The notes under the pieces: model-generated | Seen by the model: only the letters and a program-made list of their open reading frames with translations | Databases searched by the model: none | What the model was told of the DNA's origin: nothing | Source of the DNA: Sphingomonas radiodurans | GTDB taxonomy: Bacteria; Pseudomonadota; Alphaproteobacteria; Sphingomonadales; Sphingomonadaceae | Assembly: GCF_020866845.1 (NCBI RefSeq) | Contig: NZ_CP086594.1 | Span: 1,860,001-1,924,000, forward strand | Direction: 5' to 3' | Length of the DNA: 64,000 nucleotides | Position numbers and translations under genes: made by a program | Shown here: positions 47,216 to 54,746 of the stretch, piece after piece | Numbering within the stretch: position 1 is the stretch's first letter | How the letters are laid out: every line of letters starts with the position of its first letter

Positions 47216-49104
47216 TGGAGGACAGCACGGCGCGGGTCGCCGATCCTCGCGGCGAACCGACCGACGACGCTGCTTCGCCCGATGCGGCCGAAGCCCAGCT
47301 TTGGACGGCCCTCGCCTCGGCGAGCGATGGGGCGAGCTTTTGCCGGGCGTGGCTGGATCTGCAATGCGCCCGCACGCCCGGAACGATCGCCGGGCTCGTT
47401 CTGCTGGAGGCGGGGCCGCGCGCTTACGCCCCCGCGGCAATCTGGCCCGCTGCGCCGGTCGATCTCGATCCGTTGCGCCAGGCGGGTGAAACCGCGCTGG
47501 CCAGCGGCCAGCCACAGATCATCCCGCCCGTCGCGAAGAACGGGCACACGTTGATCGCATATCCGGTCGCCTCGTCCGAGCAGATTCATGGTGTCATCGT
47601 CCTGGCACTTGCCGATTCCAGTTCGTCCGGCCTGCAACGGGCGTTGCGCGAACTCCACTGGGGCGTCGGCTGGATTCTCTCGCTGGTGTGGCAGCACAAG
47701 GCGGCGAGCGGCGGTGAAGCGGTGGCGACGGCGCCCCCCGCTGCGGTGGCGGCAATGGAATTGCTGGCTGCGGTGCAGGAGAAGGACAGCCTACAGGAAA
47801 CATTGATGGCCTTTGCCAACGAGGTTGCGCGCGCCGTCCAGGCAGATCGTGTGGCGATAGGATTGGTCAGGCACAATTCGGTGAAGCTGGCGGCAATGTC
47901 GCACGGTGCCTGGTTTCGAAAGCGTTCCGATATCGTCGAACTGATCGAGGCCGCGATGGACGAGGCGCATGACCAGCATGCCCGCATCGTGTTGCCCCAC
48001 GAAAAGGACGGTGGTGCGATTACGATCCAGCACGCGCGGCTTTCTGCCGCCAGCGCGAGCGGGGCCGTTGCCTCGATCCCGTTCGAGGATCGCGGTATTC
48101 CCTCTGGCGTGCTGACGATCGAGCGGGACAAGGACGGCCAGGCTTTCACCGCGGCTGAGCTTTTGCTGTGCGAAACCGCGGCTTCGCTCGTCGCACCCAC
48201 GATATCCCTGAAGCAGCGCGAGGCCCGCCTCTTCAGTGGGCGTATCCGGAACAAGGCGATGGACGGCGCCCAGGCGCTGTTTGGTCCGCGTCGGCCCTTG
48301 GCCAAGGCTGTCGGGATCGCCGCGCTGTTGCTCGCCGTCGTGCTGCTCGTGCCGCTGGCGCAATTCCGGGTCAGTGCCGATGCGGCGCTCGAAGGCCGGG
48401 TTCAGCGTGCCGCCGCCGCACCCTTCGATGGCTTCATTGCGCGCTCCAGCGCCCGGGCGGGCGATACGGTGCAGGAGGGCGAGGTTCTGGCGACGCTGGA
48501 TGATCGCGATCTCCGCCTCGATCATGCGCGCGCAGAGGCCGAAACGCAGCGACTTGGCCGCCAGTATCGCAAGGCACTGGCGGAGCACAATCGCGCGGAA
48601 ATGAACATCTACGGCGCGCAATTGCGTCAGGCTGAATCAGAGCTTCGCCTGATGGCCTATAAGCTCGATCGGGTGAACATCGTCGCCCCCTTTTCGGGCG
48701 TGCTCGTCTCCGGGGATGTGAGCCAGTTGGTCGGCTCGCCCGTGGAAGAAGGGAAAGTCCTGTTTGAGGTTGCCCCGCTCGATGATTTCCGCGTCGTGCT
48801 GAACGTGCAGGAGGGGGATATCGCCTATCTGGAGTCAGGACAGAAAGGGCGCTTCGCGCCGGCCGGGCTGGCCGGGGAAACAGTCGCCTTCACCGTTACC
48901 AAGCTGACGAGCGTCACCGACAGTCGCGACGGCAACAATACGTTCCGGGTGGAGGCGGAACTCGATCCGACAGCGCGTGAGATGCTGCGGCCGGGTATGG
49001 AGGGCGTGGCAAAGGTGGATATCGATCGCCGCAGCCTGCTGGGGATATGGACGCGCCCCGTGATTGATTGGCTGCGCCTGTTTGCCTGGAAATGGCTGCC
49101 GTAG
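47215..49104 (+). CDS. GAF-domain HlyD-type membrane fusion protein
   Basis: A 629-residue protein. Residues about 25-165 resemble a first, degenerate GAF-like domain (LIAYPVASSEQIHGVIVLAL). Residues about 194-335 are a clearer GAF domain (LMAFANEVARAVQADRVAIGLV, then IPSGVLTIERDKDGQAFTAAE). One transmembrane helix is at about 365-383 (IAALLLAVVLLVPLA). The HlyD periplasmic part follows: lipoyl half AAAPFDGFIARSSARAGDTV (about 402), a coiled-coil hairpin, the second half VNIVAPFSGVLVSGDVS, and a barrel. A cytoplasmic GAF sensor joined to a periplasmic adaptor is unusual and suggests ligand control of export. The start overlaps the stop of the giant gene (TGATG), and the next gene begins 13 bases downstream. 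Confidence 0.88.
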   Translation: MEDSTARVADPRGEPTDDAASPDAAEAQLWTALASASDGASFCRAWLDLQCARTPGTIAGLVLLEAGPRAYAPAAIWPAAPVDLDPLRQAGETALASGQPQIIPPVAKNGHTLIAYPVASSEQIHGVIVLALADSSSSGLQRALRELHWGVGWILSLVWQHKAASGGEAVATAPPAAVAAMELLAAVQEKDSLQETLMAFANEVARAVQADRVAIGLVRHNSVKLAAMSHGAWFRKRSDIVELIEAAMDEAHDQHARIVLPHEKDGGAITIQHARLSAASASGAVASIPFEDRGIPSGVLTIERDKDGQAFTAAELLLCETAASLVAPTISLKQREARLFSGRIRNKAMDGAQALFGPRRPLAKAVGIAALLLAVVLLVPLAQFRVSADAALEGRVQRAAAAPFDGFIARSSARAGDTVQEGEVLATLDDRDLRLDHARAEAETQRLGRQYRKALAEHNRAEMNIYGAQLRQAESELRLMAYKLDRVNIVAPFSGVLVSGDVSQLVGSPVEEGKVLFEVAPLDDFRVVLNVQEGDIAYLESGQKGRFAPAGLAGETVAFTVTKLTSVTDSRDGNNTFRVEAELDPTAREMLRPGMEGVAKVDIDRRSLLGIWTRPVIDWLRLFAWKWLP

Positions 49105-49117
49105 GCGCGCGCGAGCA

Positions 49118-51292
49118 ATGGCAAATCCTTTCGAAAGCGCCAGCTGGTTCAACGTAGCGCACTTGAAGCCAAAGCTGCGCGCGCATCTGCGGGTGCGGCG
49201 CCACGTCTATCGTGGGCAGGTGTGGTATATCCTCGATGACGGTGCGACCGGCAGGGTCCATCGCTTTCCGCGGGGGGCCTATCTCCTGATCGGCCGACTG
49301 GACGGAACGCATACCGTCAACGGACTCTGGGAATGTCTGGTGGACGAGATCGGCGAGGACGCACCGACGCAGGACGATGTCATTCGTGCCCTCGGCATGC
49401 TGCACGGTTCAGACCTTCTCGCCAGCGATGCGACGCCCAACACGGCCGAGCTCTTCAAACGACAGAAGAAGCAGAAACGCCAAGTGTGGCTGCAGAATCT
49501 GAAAAGCCCGATGTCGCTGCGCTTTCCGTTGGTTGATCCCGACCGGTTCCTGACGCGGACCATGCCTTGGCTTCAGCCGTTGTTTGGCTGGTTCGGTTTG
49601 GTGTTGTGGTTGGTGCTGGTCATCTCGGCCCTGGTTCTGGCCGGCGCGAATTGGGACGAGCTGACGGGAAATTTGTGGGATCGCGCGCTCGCAGCAGACA
49701 ATCTGTTCATCATGGCCTTCGTCTATCCGGCCGTGAAAATCGCCCATGAACTGGGTCACGGCTATGCCGCAAAGATGCGGGGCCGCGAAGTACGCGAGAT
49801 GGGCGTGATGCTGCTGTTACTGTTTCCGGTGCCGTATGTCGATGCATCGGCGGCGGGAGCATTGGCAAGCAAATGGCAGCGGGCTCTTATCGGTGCAGCA
49901 GGGATGCTGACGGAACTGTTGCTCGCCGCCGTGGCGATGTTTCTCTGGGTCATGGTCGAACCGGGGGTTTTTCGGGCGATTCTGTTTAACGTGATGCTGG
50001 TGGCGGGAATTTCCACGATCCTCGTCAACGGCAATCCGTTGCTGAAATTCGACGGCTATTTCATCCTGTCGGATCTGATCGAGATCCCCAATCTTGCGCA
50101 GCGCTCGAACAAATACTGGGGCGACCTGATGTCCCGGCATGTGTTCAAGACGCCCGGGCAGGAGGAGTTTGCCGCGACCCGGGCGGAAAAGCGGTGGTTC
50201 ATCGTCTATGCCCCTGCCGCATTCTTCGCACGCATGGCGATGATGCTTGGCATAGCTTTGCTCGTAGCGAAGAAGTTCTTCTTCATTGGCGTCGCCATCT
50301 CGATCTGGACTTTATGGACCTCCATCGCGCTGCCGGTGTGGAAGATGTACGCGCATGTCTTCACGAGCCCGCAATTGCAGCGCAACCGTCGTCGCGCAGT
50401 GCAATGGACCGTCGGCGCGACCGCCGCGCTGATGCTTGGTCTGTTCGTGATCCCCGCACCGCATCATGTCACCACACAGGGCATCGTCTGGTTACCCGAG
50501 GCGGCCCATGTGCGGGCCGGTGGTGATGGCGTTATCGACACCGTGTCCGCACGCGAGGGTCAGCAGGTTCGCGCCGGCGAATTGCTGGTCGAAACGGCAA
50601 ATCCGATCCTCGATGAAGAAGTCGAAAAGCTGCGCTGGCGCGCGCGCGAACTCCAGGCGAAGGCCGATACCGAACTCAGGGCAGGGTTCGGTGACGCTGC
50701 GGGAGACCGGGTGCTGCGCGATGTCGGCCAGATCGAGGTGGCAGAGGCGATCAAGCGGCTTGCCGTGGAGCAGAACAGGCTTGGTGACCTGAGCATCGAA
50801 GCCGGCACATCGGGTCGCTTCGTCCTTGCCGCAGCGACCGCTGCGGATCTTCCGGGGCGTCATGTCAGAAAGGGCGAGCTGATCGGCTATGTCACGCCCG
50901 GTAGCGCTGACGTTGCCCGGATCGCGGTTCCGCAGGATGATTTCGAGCTGATCCGCGGTCGCCTCGACAGCTTGAAACTGAAGATCGCCGACCGTCCGGT
51001 GCAGACCTTTGACAGCGCCATCGTGCGTGCGGTGCCCGGCGGAACGTTCGACCTGCCAAGCCCGGCACTCGCCACGACCAACGGCGGACCGTTCGCGCTT
51101 GATCCGACGGCGCAGAATGGCCCGGTCTCGCTCACGCGGGTGTTCCTGTTCGATGTCGCCTTGCCGGCGACGGCCGAGACGGTGCCCTTCGGCACGCGCG
51201 TGCATGTTCGCTTCCAGCTCGATTGGGAGCCATTGGGGTGGCAGCTCTTCCGCCGCGTTCGCCAGCTGTTGCTATCGCAATTCGATGCTTGA
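49118..51292 (+). CDS. PqqD-like / M50 site-2 protease-like / HlyD fusion membrane protein
   Basis: A 724-residue protein starting at the ATG at 49118. Residues about 25-105 resemble the PqqD/RRE winged-helix fold (WYILDDGATGRVHRF, then LDGTHTVNGLWECL and DDVIRALGMLHGSDLL). The membrane part begins at about 150. The M50 zinc motif HELGHG is at residues 210-215, and the third-ligand motif NPLLKFDGY has its Asp at 312. Several transmembrane helices surround these (about 152-175, 200-300, 375-460). From about 455 the chain becomes an HlyD-type lipoyl/coiled-coil adaptor (GGDGVIDTVSAREGQQVRAGELLVE). A barrel-like C-terminus reaches the stop. It looks like an intramembrane protease fused to a periplasmic adaptor. 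The SecA-like gene starts inside its last eight bases. Confidence 0.88.
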   Translation: MANPFESASWFNVAHLKPKLRAHLRVRRHVYRGQVWYILDDGATGRVHRFPRGAYLLIGRLDGTHTVNGLWECLVDEIGEDAPTQDDVIRALGMLHGSDLLASDATPNTAELFKRQKKQKRQVWLQNLKSPMSLRFPLVDPDRFLTRTMPWLQPLFGWFGLVLWLVLVISALVLAGANWDELTGNLWDRALAADNLFIMAFVYPAVKIAHELGHGYAAKMRGREVREMGVMLLLLFPVPYVDASAAGALASKWQRALIGAAGMLTELLLAAVAMFLWVMVEPGVFRAILFNVMLVAGISTILVNGNPLLKFDGYFILSDLIEIPNLAQRSNKYWGDLMSRHVFKTPGQEEFAATRAEKRWFIVYAPAAFFARMAMMLGIALLVAKKFFFIGVAISIWTLWTSIALPVWKMYAHVFTSPQLQRNRRRAVQWTVGATAALMLGLFVIPAPHHVTTQGIVWLPEAAHVRAGGDGVIDTVSAREGQQVRAGELLVETANPILDEEVEKLRWRARELQAKADTELRAGFGDAAGDRVLRDVGQIEVAEAIKRLAVEQNRLGDLSIEAGTSGRFVLAAATAADLPGRHVRKGELIGYVTPGSADVARIAVPQDDFELIRGRLDSLKLKIADRPVQTFDSAIVRAVPGGTFDLPSPALATTNGGPFALDPTAQNGPVSLTRVFLFDVALPATAETVPFGTRVHVRFQLDWEPLGWQLFRRVRQLLLSQFDA

Positions 51293-53315
51293 ATATCGCG
51301 CGATAAAGGCAGGTGCCGCTGACGTATGGCGCGAGGTCCGCGCCGACAAGCGCCCGGTGATCGCACCGTATCCCGAGCTTGGTCCCGCGAAGAAATGGAA
51401 ATGGGATCGTCCGCTGGAAAAGTTGATCGGTCGGGTGCTCGTCGATGCGCCCGTTCTGGGAAGAGGACTGCTCGCACGCGCCGAGGCAATCCTCGAGCGC
51501 TTCGCCGATCTGACGGCGTTGGGCGAGGAGGCTTTCCTCGTTCGGTGCCGCGAGATGCGTGCGCGCCTGACGCGTCACGGCATGGTGCCCGACCTTGTCG
51601 ACGAATGTTTCGCCCTGATCCGGGAGGCGACAGGGCGCCAGCTGGGCATGCGGCATTATGCGGTCCAGCTGATGGGTGGGCTGGTGATGGTGGAAGGCGG
51701 GGTGGCCGAAATGGCCACGGGCGAGGGCAAGACGATCACGGCCTTGCTGCCGGCCATCACTGCCGCATTGGCCGGGATGCCGACACATATATTCACCGTA
51801 AACGATTATCTCGCCACCCGTGATCTTGAGAAGCTTGATCCGGTGTATCGCCTGTTCGGCCTGTCCACCGGCCTGATCGTTCAGGACACGGAGCCGGAGG
51901 AACGGCGGCAGGCCTATCTTGCCGATGTCGTATACGGGACCAACAAGGAAATCGCCTTCGATTATCTGAAGGATCAGGCAACGCTGGCAAACGGTCGAGG
52001 CCTGGCGCGGCGCCGCGTCCGGCGTCTGTGCGGCCAGCCCTGTCCGCCCTTGACGATGCGCGGGTTGCATTTCGCGATCGTGGACGAAGCGGATTCGATC
52101 TTCATTGACGAGGCGCGTACCCCGCTGATCCTCTCTGCCACGCGCCCCGCAGGGGATGACGGCCTATACCTGTGCGCGCTCGAGCTTTCGAAACAGCTCG
52201 AAGTGAAGACGCACTTCTCCGTCAAGGAAGCTGAACGCGCGATCGACCTGACCGAACGGGGCAAGCGCGCGGTCGAGGCGCTGGCGGCTGGCCTGCCGCA
52301 GCGTCTCTGGCGTATACGCCAGGCACGCGAGCAACTGGCCGCGCAGGCGCTCTCCGCCAGGCTGCTGTTCCTTAAGGACCGCGACTATGTCGTCGTCGAT
52401 GGCAAGGTGCAGATCGTCGACGAATCTACCGGGCGCACCATGCCGGACCGATCATGGGAAGGCGGACTGCACCAGATGGTCGAGGCCAAGGAAGAGGTGG
52501 AAGTCACTGGCAATCGCACCACGCTCGCCCGGATCACATACCAGCGCTTTTTCCGCCGGTATCGTCGGCTGTCCGGGATGAGCGGGACGGTGCGCGAGGT
52601 GGCTGGCGAGCTGTGGGCGGATTTCGGGCTGCGCGTGTACACGGTTCCGACCAATCGACCGTGCCAGCGGATCCATCGCGGCCACGTGCTGGTGCGCCAC
52701 GCTGCCGAAAAATGGTCGCTGATTGCGCACACCGTGGCTGCGGTGCGCGACGCGGAGGGGATGCGTCCGGTTCTGGTCGGAACCCGTTCGGTGGCGGATT
52801 CGGATGCCGTCAGCGCAGAGCTGAATGCATGTGGCATCGCTCACCGCGTCCTGAACGCACGACAGGATCATGACGAGGCGGAGATTGTCGCGCGGGCAGG
52901 GCATTTGGGCGCCGTGACGGTGGCGACGAACATGGCCGGTCGGGGCACGGATATCGAAATCCCGGCCGACGTCAGGGCGGCAGGCGGCCTCCACGTCATC
53001 CTGACCGCCTTTCACGAAACGGCCCGGGTCGACCGCCAGCTTTATGGGCGCGCCGCGCGACAGGGCGACCCCGGATCATCGGAAGCGATCACCGCCCTCG
53101 ACGATGAACTTTACCGCCACTTTGCCCCGCAGCTGGCGAAAACGGTCGCGTCCTTCAGCCGCGAATGGCCGGTCGTCGGCGGCGCCGCCAAATGGCTGCG
53201 CCGATGGGCGCAATCCGTCGCCGAACGTCGTCACGCTGCTAGCCGACGCCAGGCCGAACTCTCCGAAGAACGGTTGAAGGAAAGCCTGGCGTTAGCCGGG
53301 ACCCTGTCAGACTAA
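51285..53315 (+). CDS. SecA-like ATPase lacking the C-terminal half of canonical SecA
   Basis: A 676-residue protein; canonical SecA is about 900. The ATG at 51285 overlaps the previous gene by eight bases; the frame is open further upstream only as a shadow. Motor motifs are intact: Walker A GEGKT at 146-150, DEAD-type box DEAD at 267-270 followed by SIFIDEARTPLI, motif TYQRFFRRYRRLSGMSGT (about 416-435), GRGTDI at 552-557, and GRAARQGDPGSS at about 588-599. The preprotein-crosslinking region between them is roughly full size. Only about 77 residues follow the last motif, so the wing domain, two-helix finger and Cys-rich zinc tail of canonical SecA are absent. An extra Cys-containing insert (LCGQPCPPL) precedes the DEAD box. 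It is probably a dedicated motor for the giant protein, not the housekeeping SecA. Confidence 0.9.
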   Translation: MLEYRAIKAGAADVWREVRADKRPVIAPYPELGPAKKWKWDRPLEKLIGRVLVDAPVLGRGLLARAEAILERFADLTALGEEAFLVRCREMRARLTRHGMVPDLVDECFALIREATGRQLGMRHYAVQLMGGLVMVEGGVAEMATGEGKTITALLPAITAALAGMPTHIFTVNDYLATRDLEKLDPVYRLFGLSTGLIVQDTEPEERRQAYLADVVYGTNKEIAFDYLKDQATLANGRGLARRRVRRLCGQPCPPLTMRGLHFAIVDEADSIFIDEARTPLILSATRPAGDDGLYLCALELSKQLEVKTHFSVKEAERAIDLTERGKRAVEALAAGLPQRLWRIRQAREQLAAQALSARLLFLKDRDYVVVDGKVQIVDESTGRTMPDRSWEGGLHQMVEAKEEVEVTGNRTTLARITYQRFFRRYRRLSGMSGTVREVAGELWADFGLRVYTVPTNRPCQRIHRGHVLVRHAAEKWSLIAHTVAAVRDAEGMRPVLVGTRSVADSDAVSAELNACGIAHRVLNARQDHDEAEIVARAGHLGAVTVATNMAGRGTDIEIPADVRAAGGLHVILTAFHETARVDRQLYGRAARQGDPGSSEAITALDDELYRHFAPQLAKTVASFSREWPVVGGAAKWLRRWAQSVAERRHAASRRQAELSEERLKESLALAGTLSD

Positions 53316-53738
53316 CGTGGTGCCCCTTTTAGATCTGAAATAGCGCGGCTAGATGAGCCGACGATCGAGAGCTAAGCCGCCGAGACCGTTTCTCCGGTTT
53401 GACTCGTCACCCGAGGCGATCTGGTCGGTGGGGCTTTGTCAGGCCAAATGCACCGCAATTTAAGCGAGATGGATTAGCGGCTGTGCATGCCTCGTCTAAG
53501 CGGCACCACCTTCTTTATGGCGCTTCAACAAGGGAAGCGGCGTCTGCTGAGGCCAGGGGGCTTTGGCTTGGGAACCCGCGTGGGTCCTCGCTGGGACGGC
53601 TTTCAATAGGAACGGCGGCCGGCTCCATGGCGGCTTTGACCCTCGCATTGATTATGCGTGAGCGCTTCCCGGCGGACTATTCGATCCGTCGTGCGTTGTT
53701 GATATCGCGTACTTTGCGCGCAAACCTGAGGAACTGAG
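53316..53738. other. Gap after the SecA-like gene with no supported gene
   Basis: An open frame 53399-53737 on the plus strand gives 112 residues with one hydrophobic patch (MAALTLALIM), but it lacks a recognisable family and its first half looks random. No strong terminator is seen after the SecA-like stop. I see nothing else here. Confidence 0.35.
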
Positions 53739-53903
53739 ATGCCGGATCAGATCGACACCGACATGGGCGACCAGAAGGATCGTCCAACTGACTAAACTAT
53801 CGAGATGGGCGGCGAGAGCAGCGTCGATAATGACGATCCACACAAGGCTGAAAAGCTCACCAAGGCAGGTCGCGACAAAGATCCCGATGAGGGAAGCGAC
53901 TAG
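53739..53903 (+). pseudogene. Small acidic hydrophilic protein gene with an in-frame stop
   Basis: From the ATG at 53739, 18 codons (MPDQIDTDMGDQKDRPTD) run to a TAA at 53793-53795. The same frame then continues TIEMGGESSVDNDDPHKAEK and on to a TAG at 53901. Both parts are Asp/Glu/Lys-rich and alike in style, so they are probably one 54-codon gene broken by a single substitution. Alternatively, reinitiation at the ATG at 53805 yields a 32-residue peptide. I do not recognise the family. The antisense frame is hydrophobic, but that is the expected complement of Asp-rich codons. Confidence 0.45.
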
Positions 53904-53931
53904 CAGATCCAGGCGCCGTCGCCGTTAGAGG

Positions 53932-54174
53932 CTACTTTCGCGCTTTGCGGGCGGCATAACGGGCGTCGCGTGCTGCTTTCATTTCCTCCGGACTGGCAGG
54001 CTTGAGGCGAGCGGCCTTTAATGCTTCCGCCGTCGCCACTCGGGCAAGCTCAGCGGCCTTGGCGGCAATCTTTTCGGCCTTGCCGGCCGCGGCCGCAGCG
54101 GCCTTGGTGGCTCGCTCCTGCTTGCGCTTGAACCGGGCCAGCGCGTGTTGGATGTAGGTTGCGGCATTGGTTAT
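53932..54174 (-). CDS. Small Ala/Lys-rich basic protein, apparent ATA start
   Basis: An 80-residue frame that reads TNAATYIQHALARFKRKQ, then an Ala/Lys-rich helical run, then a basic end (ARDARYAARKARK). No ATG, GTG or TTG is available at the natural beginning. The codon before TNAATY is ATA at 54174-54172, which overlaps the TAA stop of the gene upstream. An ancestral ATGA overlap changed by one base would explain both. It may be expressed poorly or be a pseudogene. Function unknown; a basic helical protein of this sort could bind nucleic acid. Confidence 0.5.
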   Translation of the reverse strand: MTNAATYIQHALARFKRKQERATKAAAAAAGKAEKIAAKAAELARVATAEALKAARLKPASPEEMKAARDARYAARKARK

Positions 54175-54380
54175 TTGATCGCGATCTCGCCGCGTTCCGC
54201 TCGGTAAGTCTCACTTACGAACAGCTTGGCGGCCTTTTGCGTGGCAAACTTTTCGTCGAGCAGATCAGCCGAAACTAAGGGATATCCTTGCGAATTGTAG
54301 CGAGTAGTGCGGACGGTGACGCGGTAGTCGCCGTCTTCGTTCTTGACGACCAGATAGGGGCGGACGGCTTCTCGTGACAT
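54171..54380 (-). CDS. Small hypothetical protein
   Basis: A 69-residue protein starting at the ATG at 54380. It has alternating beta-like strands (PYLVVKNEDGDYRVTVRTT) and an amphipathic helix (DEKFATQKAAKLFVSETY). I do not recognise it. It overlaps the next small gene by four bases in the same direction, so they probably form one unit. Confidence 0.6.
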   Translation of the reverse strand: MSREAVRPYLVVKNEDGDYRVTVRTTRYNSQGYPLVSADLLDEKFATQKAAKLFVSETYRAERGEIAIK

Positions 54381-54746
54381 GCTCAGTTCCTTGCAGAAAA
54401 GGGTATTGGCACGCGAGATTGTGTCTCAAGCTACTGCCTTGAAGCGGCAGCGCGAACGGATGGCGCCCGTCCCCGTTCGCGTTTCCATGCACAGCCCTGC
54501 TCCCCAAAGTCAAAAAGGGTGTACGCATCTGTAGCGCCGCAGTGTCGGGATCGGGCTCCGACGTTAATATCGCGAGATCCTGAGGACCACCTCTCATACG
54601 ATGATCCCGCTCCTATGCTATAAACGGGGCGATCGGACCCACCAGCTTTGCTCGGCAGTTACGACGGAGCCCTTGTTTGCCAACGAGTAAAACGACTGCA
54701 ATGGTCGAATGCGTGTGTCCGGGGCCCGATTAGGACGTTGAACAGA
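54381..54746. other. Divergent intergenic region with a perfect hairpin
   Basis: Lies between the leftward small-gene pair and the rightward esterase gene. It holds the inverted repeat at 54451-54481; otherwise I see no gene. The frame of the esterase extends upstream to 54648, but that part looks random. Confidence 0.5.
54451..54481. repeat. Perfect 9-bp inverted repeat
   Basis: CGCGAACGG at 54451-54459 and CCGTTCGCG at 54473-54481, with a 13-base spacer. It lies about 70 bases upstream of the small-gene pair. It could be an operator or a transcript hairpin; a short T-run follows on the plus strand but is too weak for a clear terminator. Confidence 0.5.

Noticed and set aside
3520..53315. 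Classical type I secretion operon
   Set aside because: Adaptors and TolC are present but no ABC ATPase gene and no RTX nonapeptide repeats or typical C-terminal type I signal were seen in the giant protein.
53652..53843. Hydrophobic minus-strand frame resembling a membrane protein
   Set aside because: Asp codons of the acidic small protein on the plus strand read as Val and Ile codons on the other strand, which makes a false hydrophobic frame. It has no proper start.
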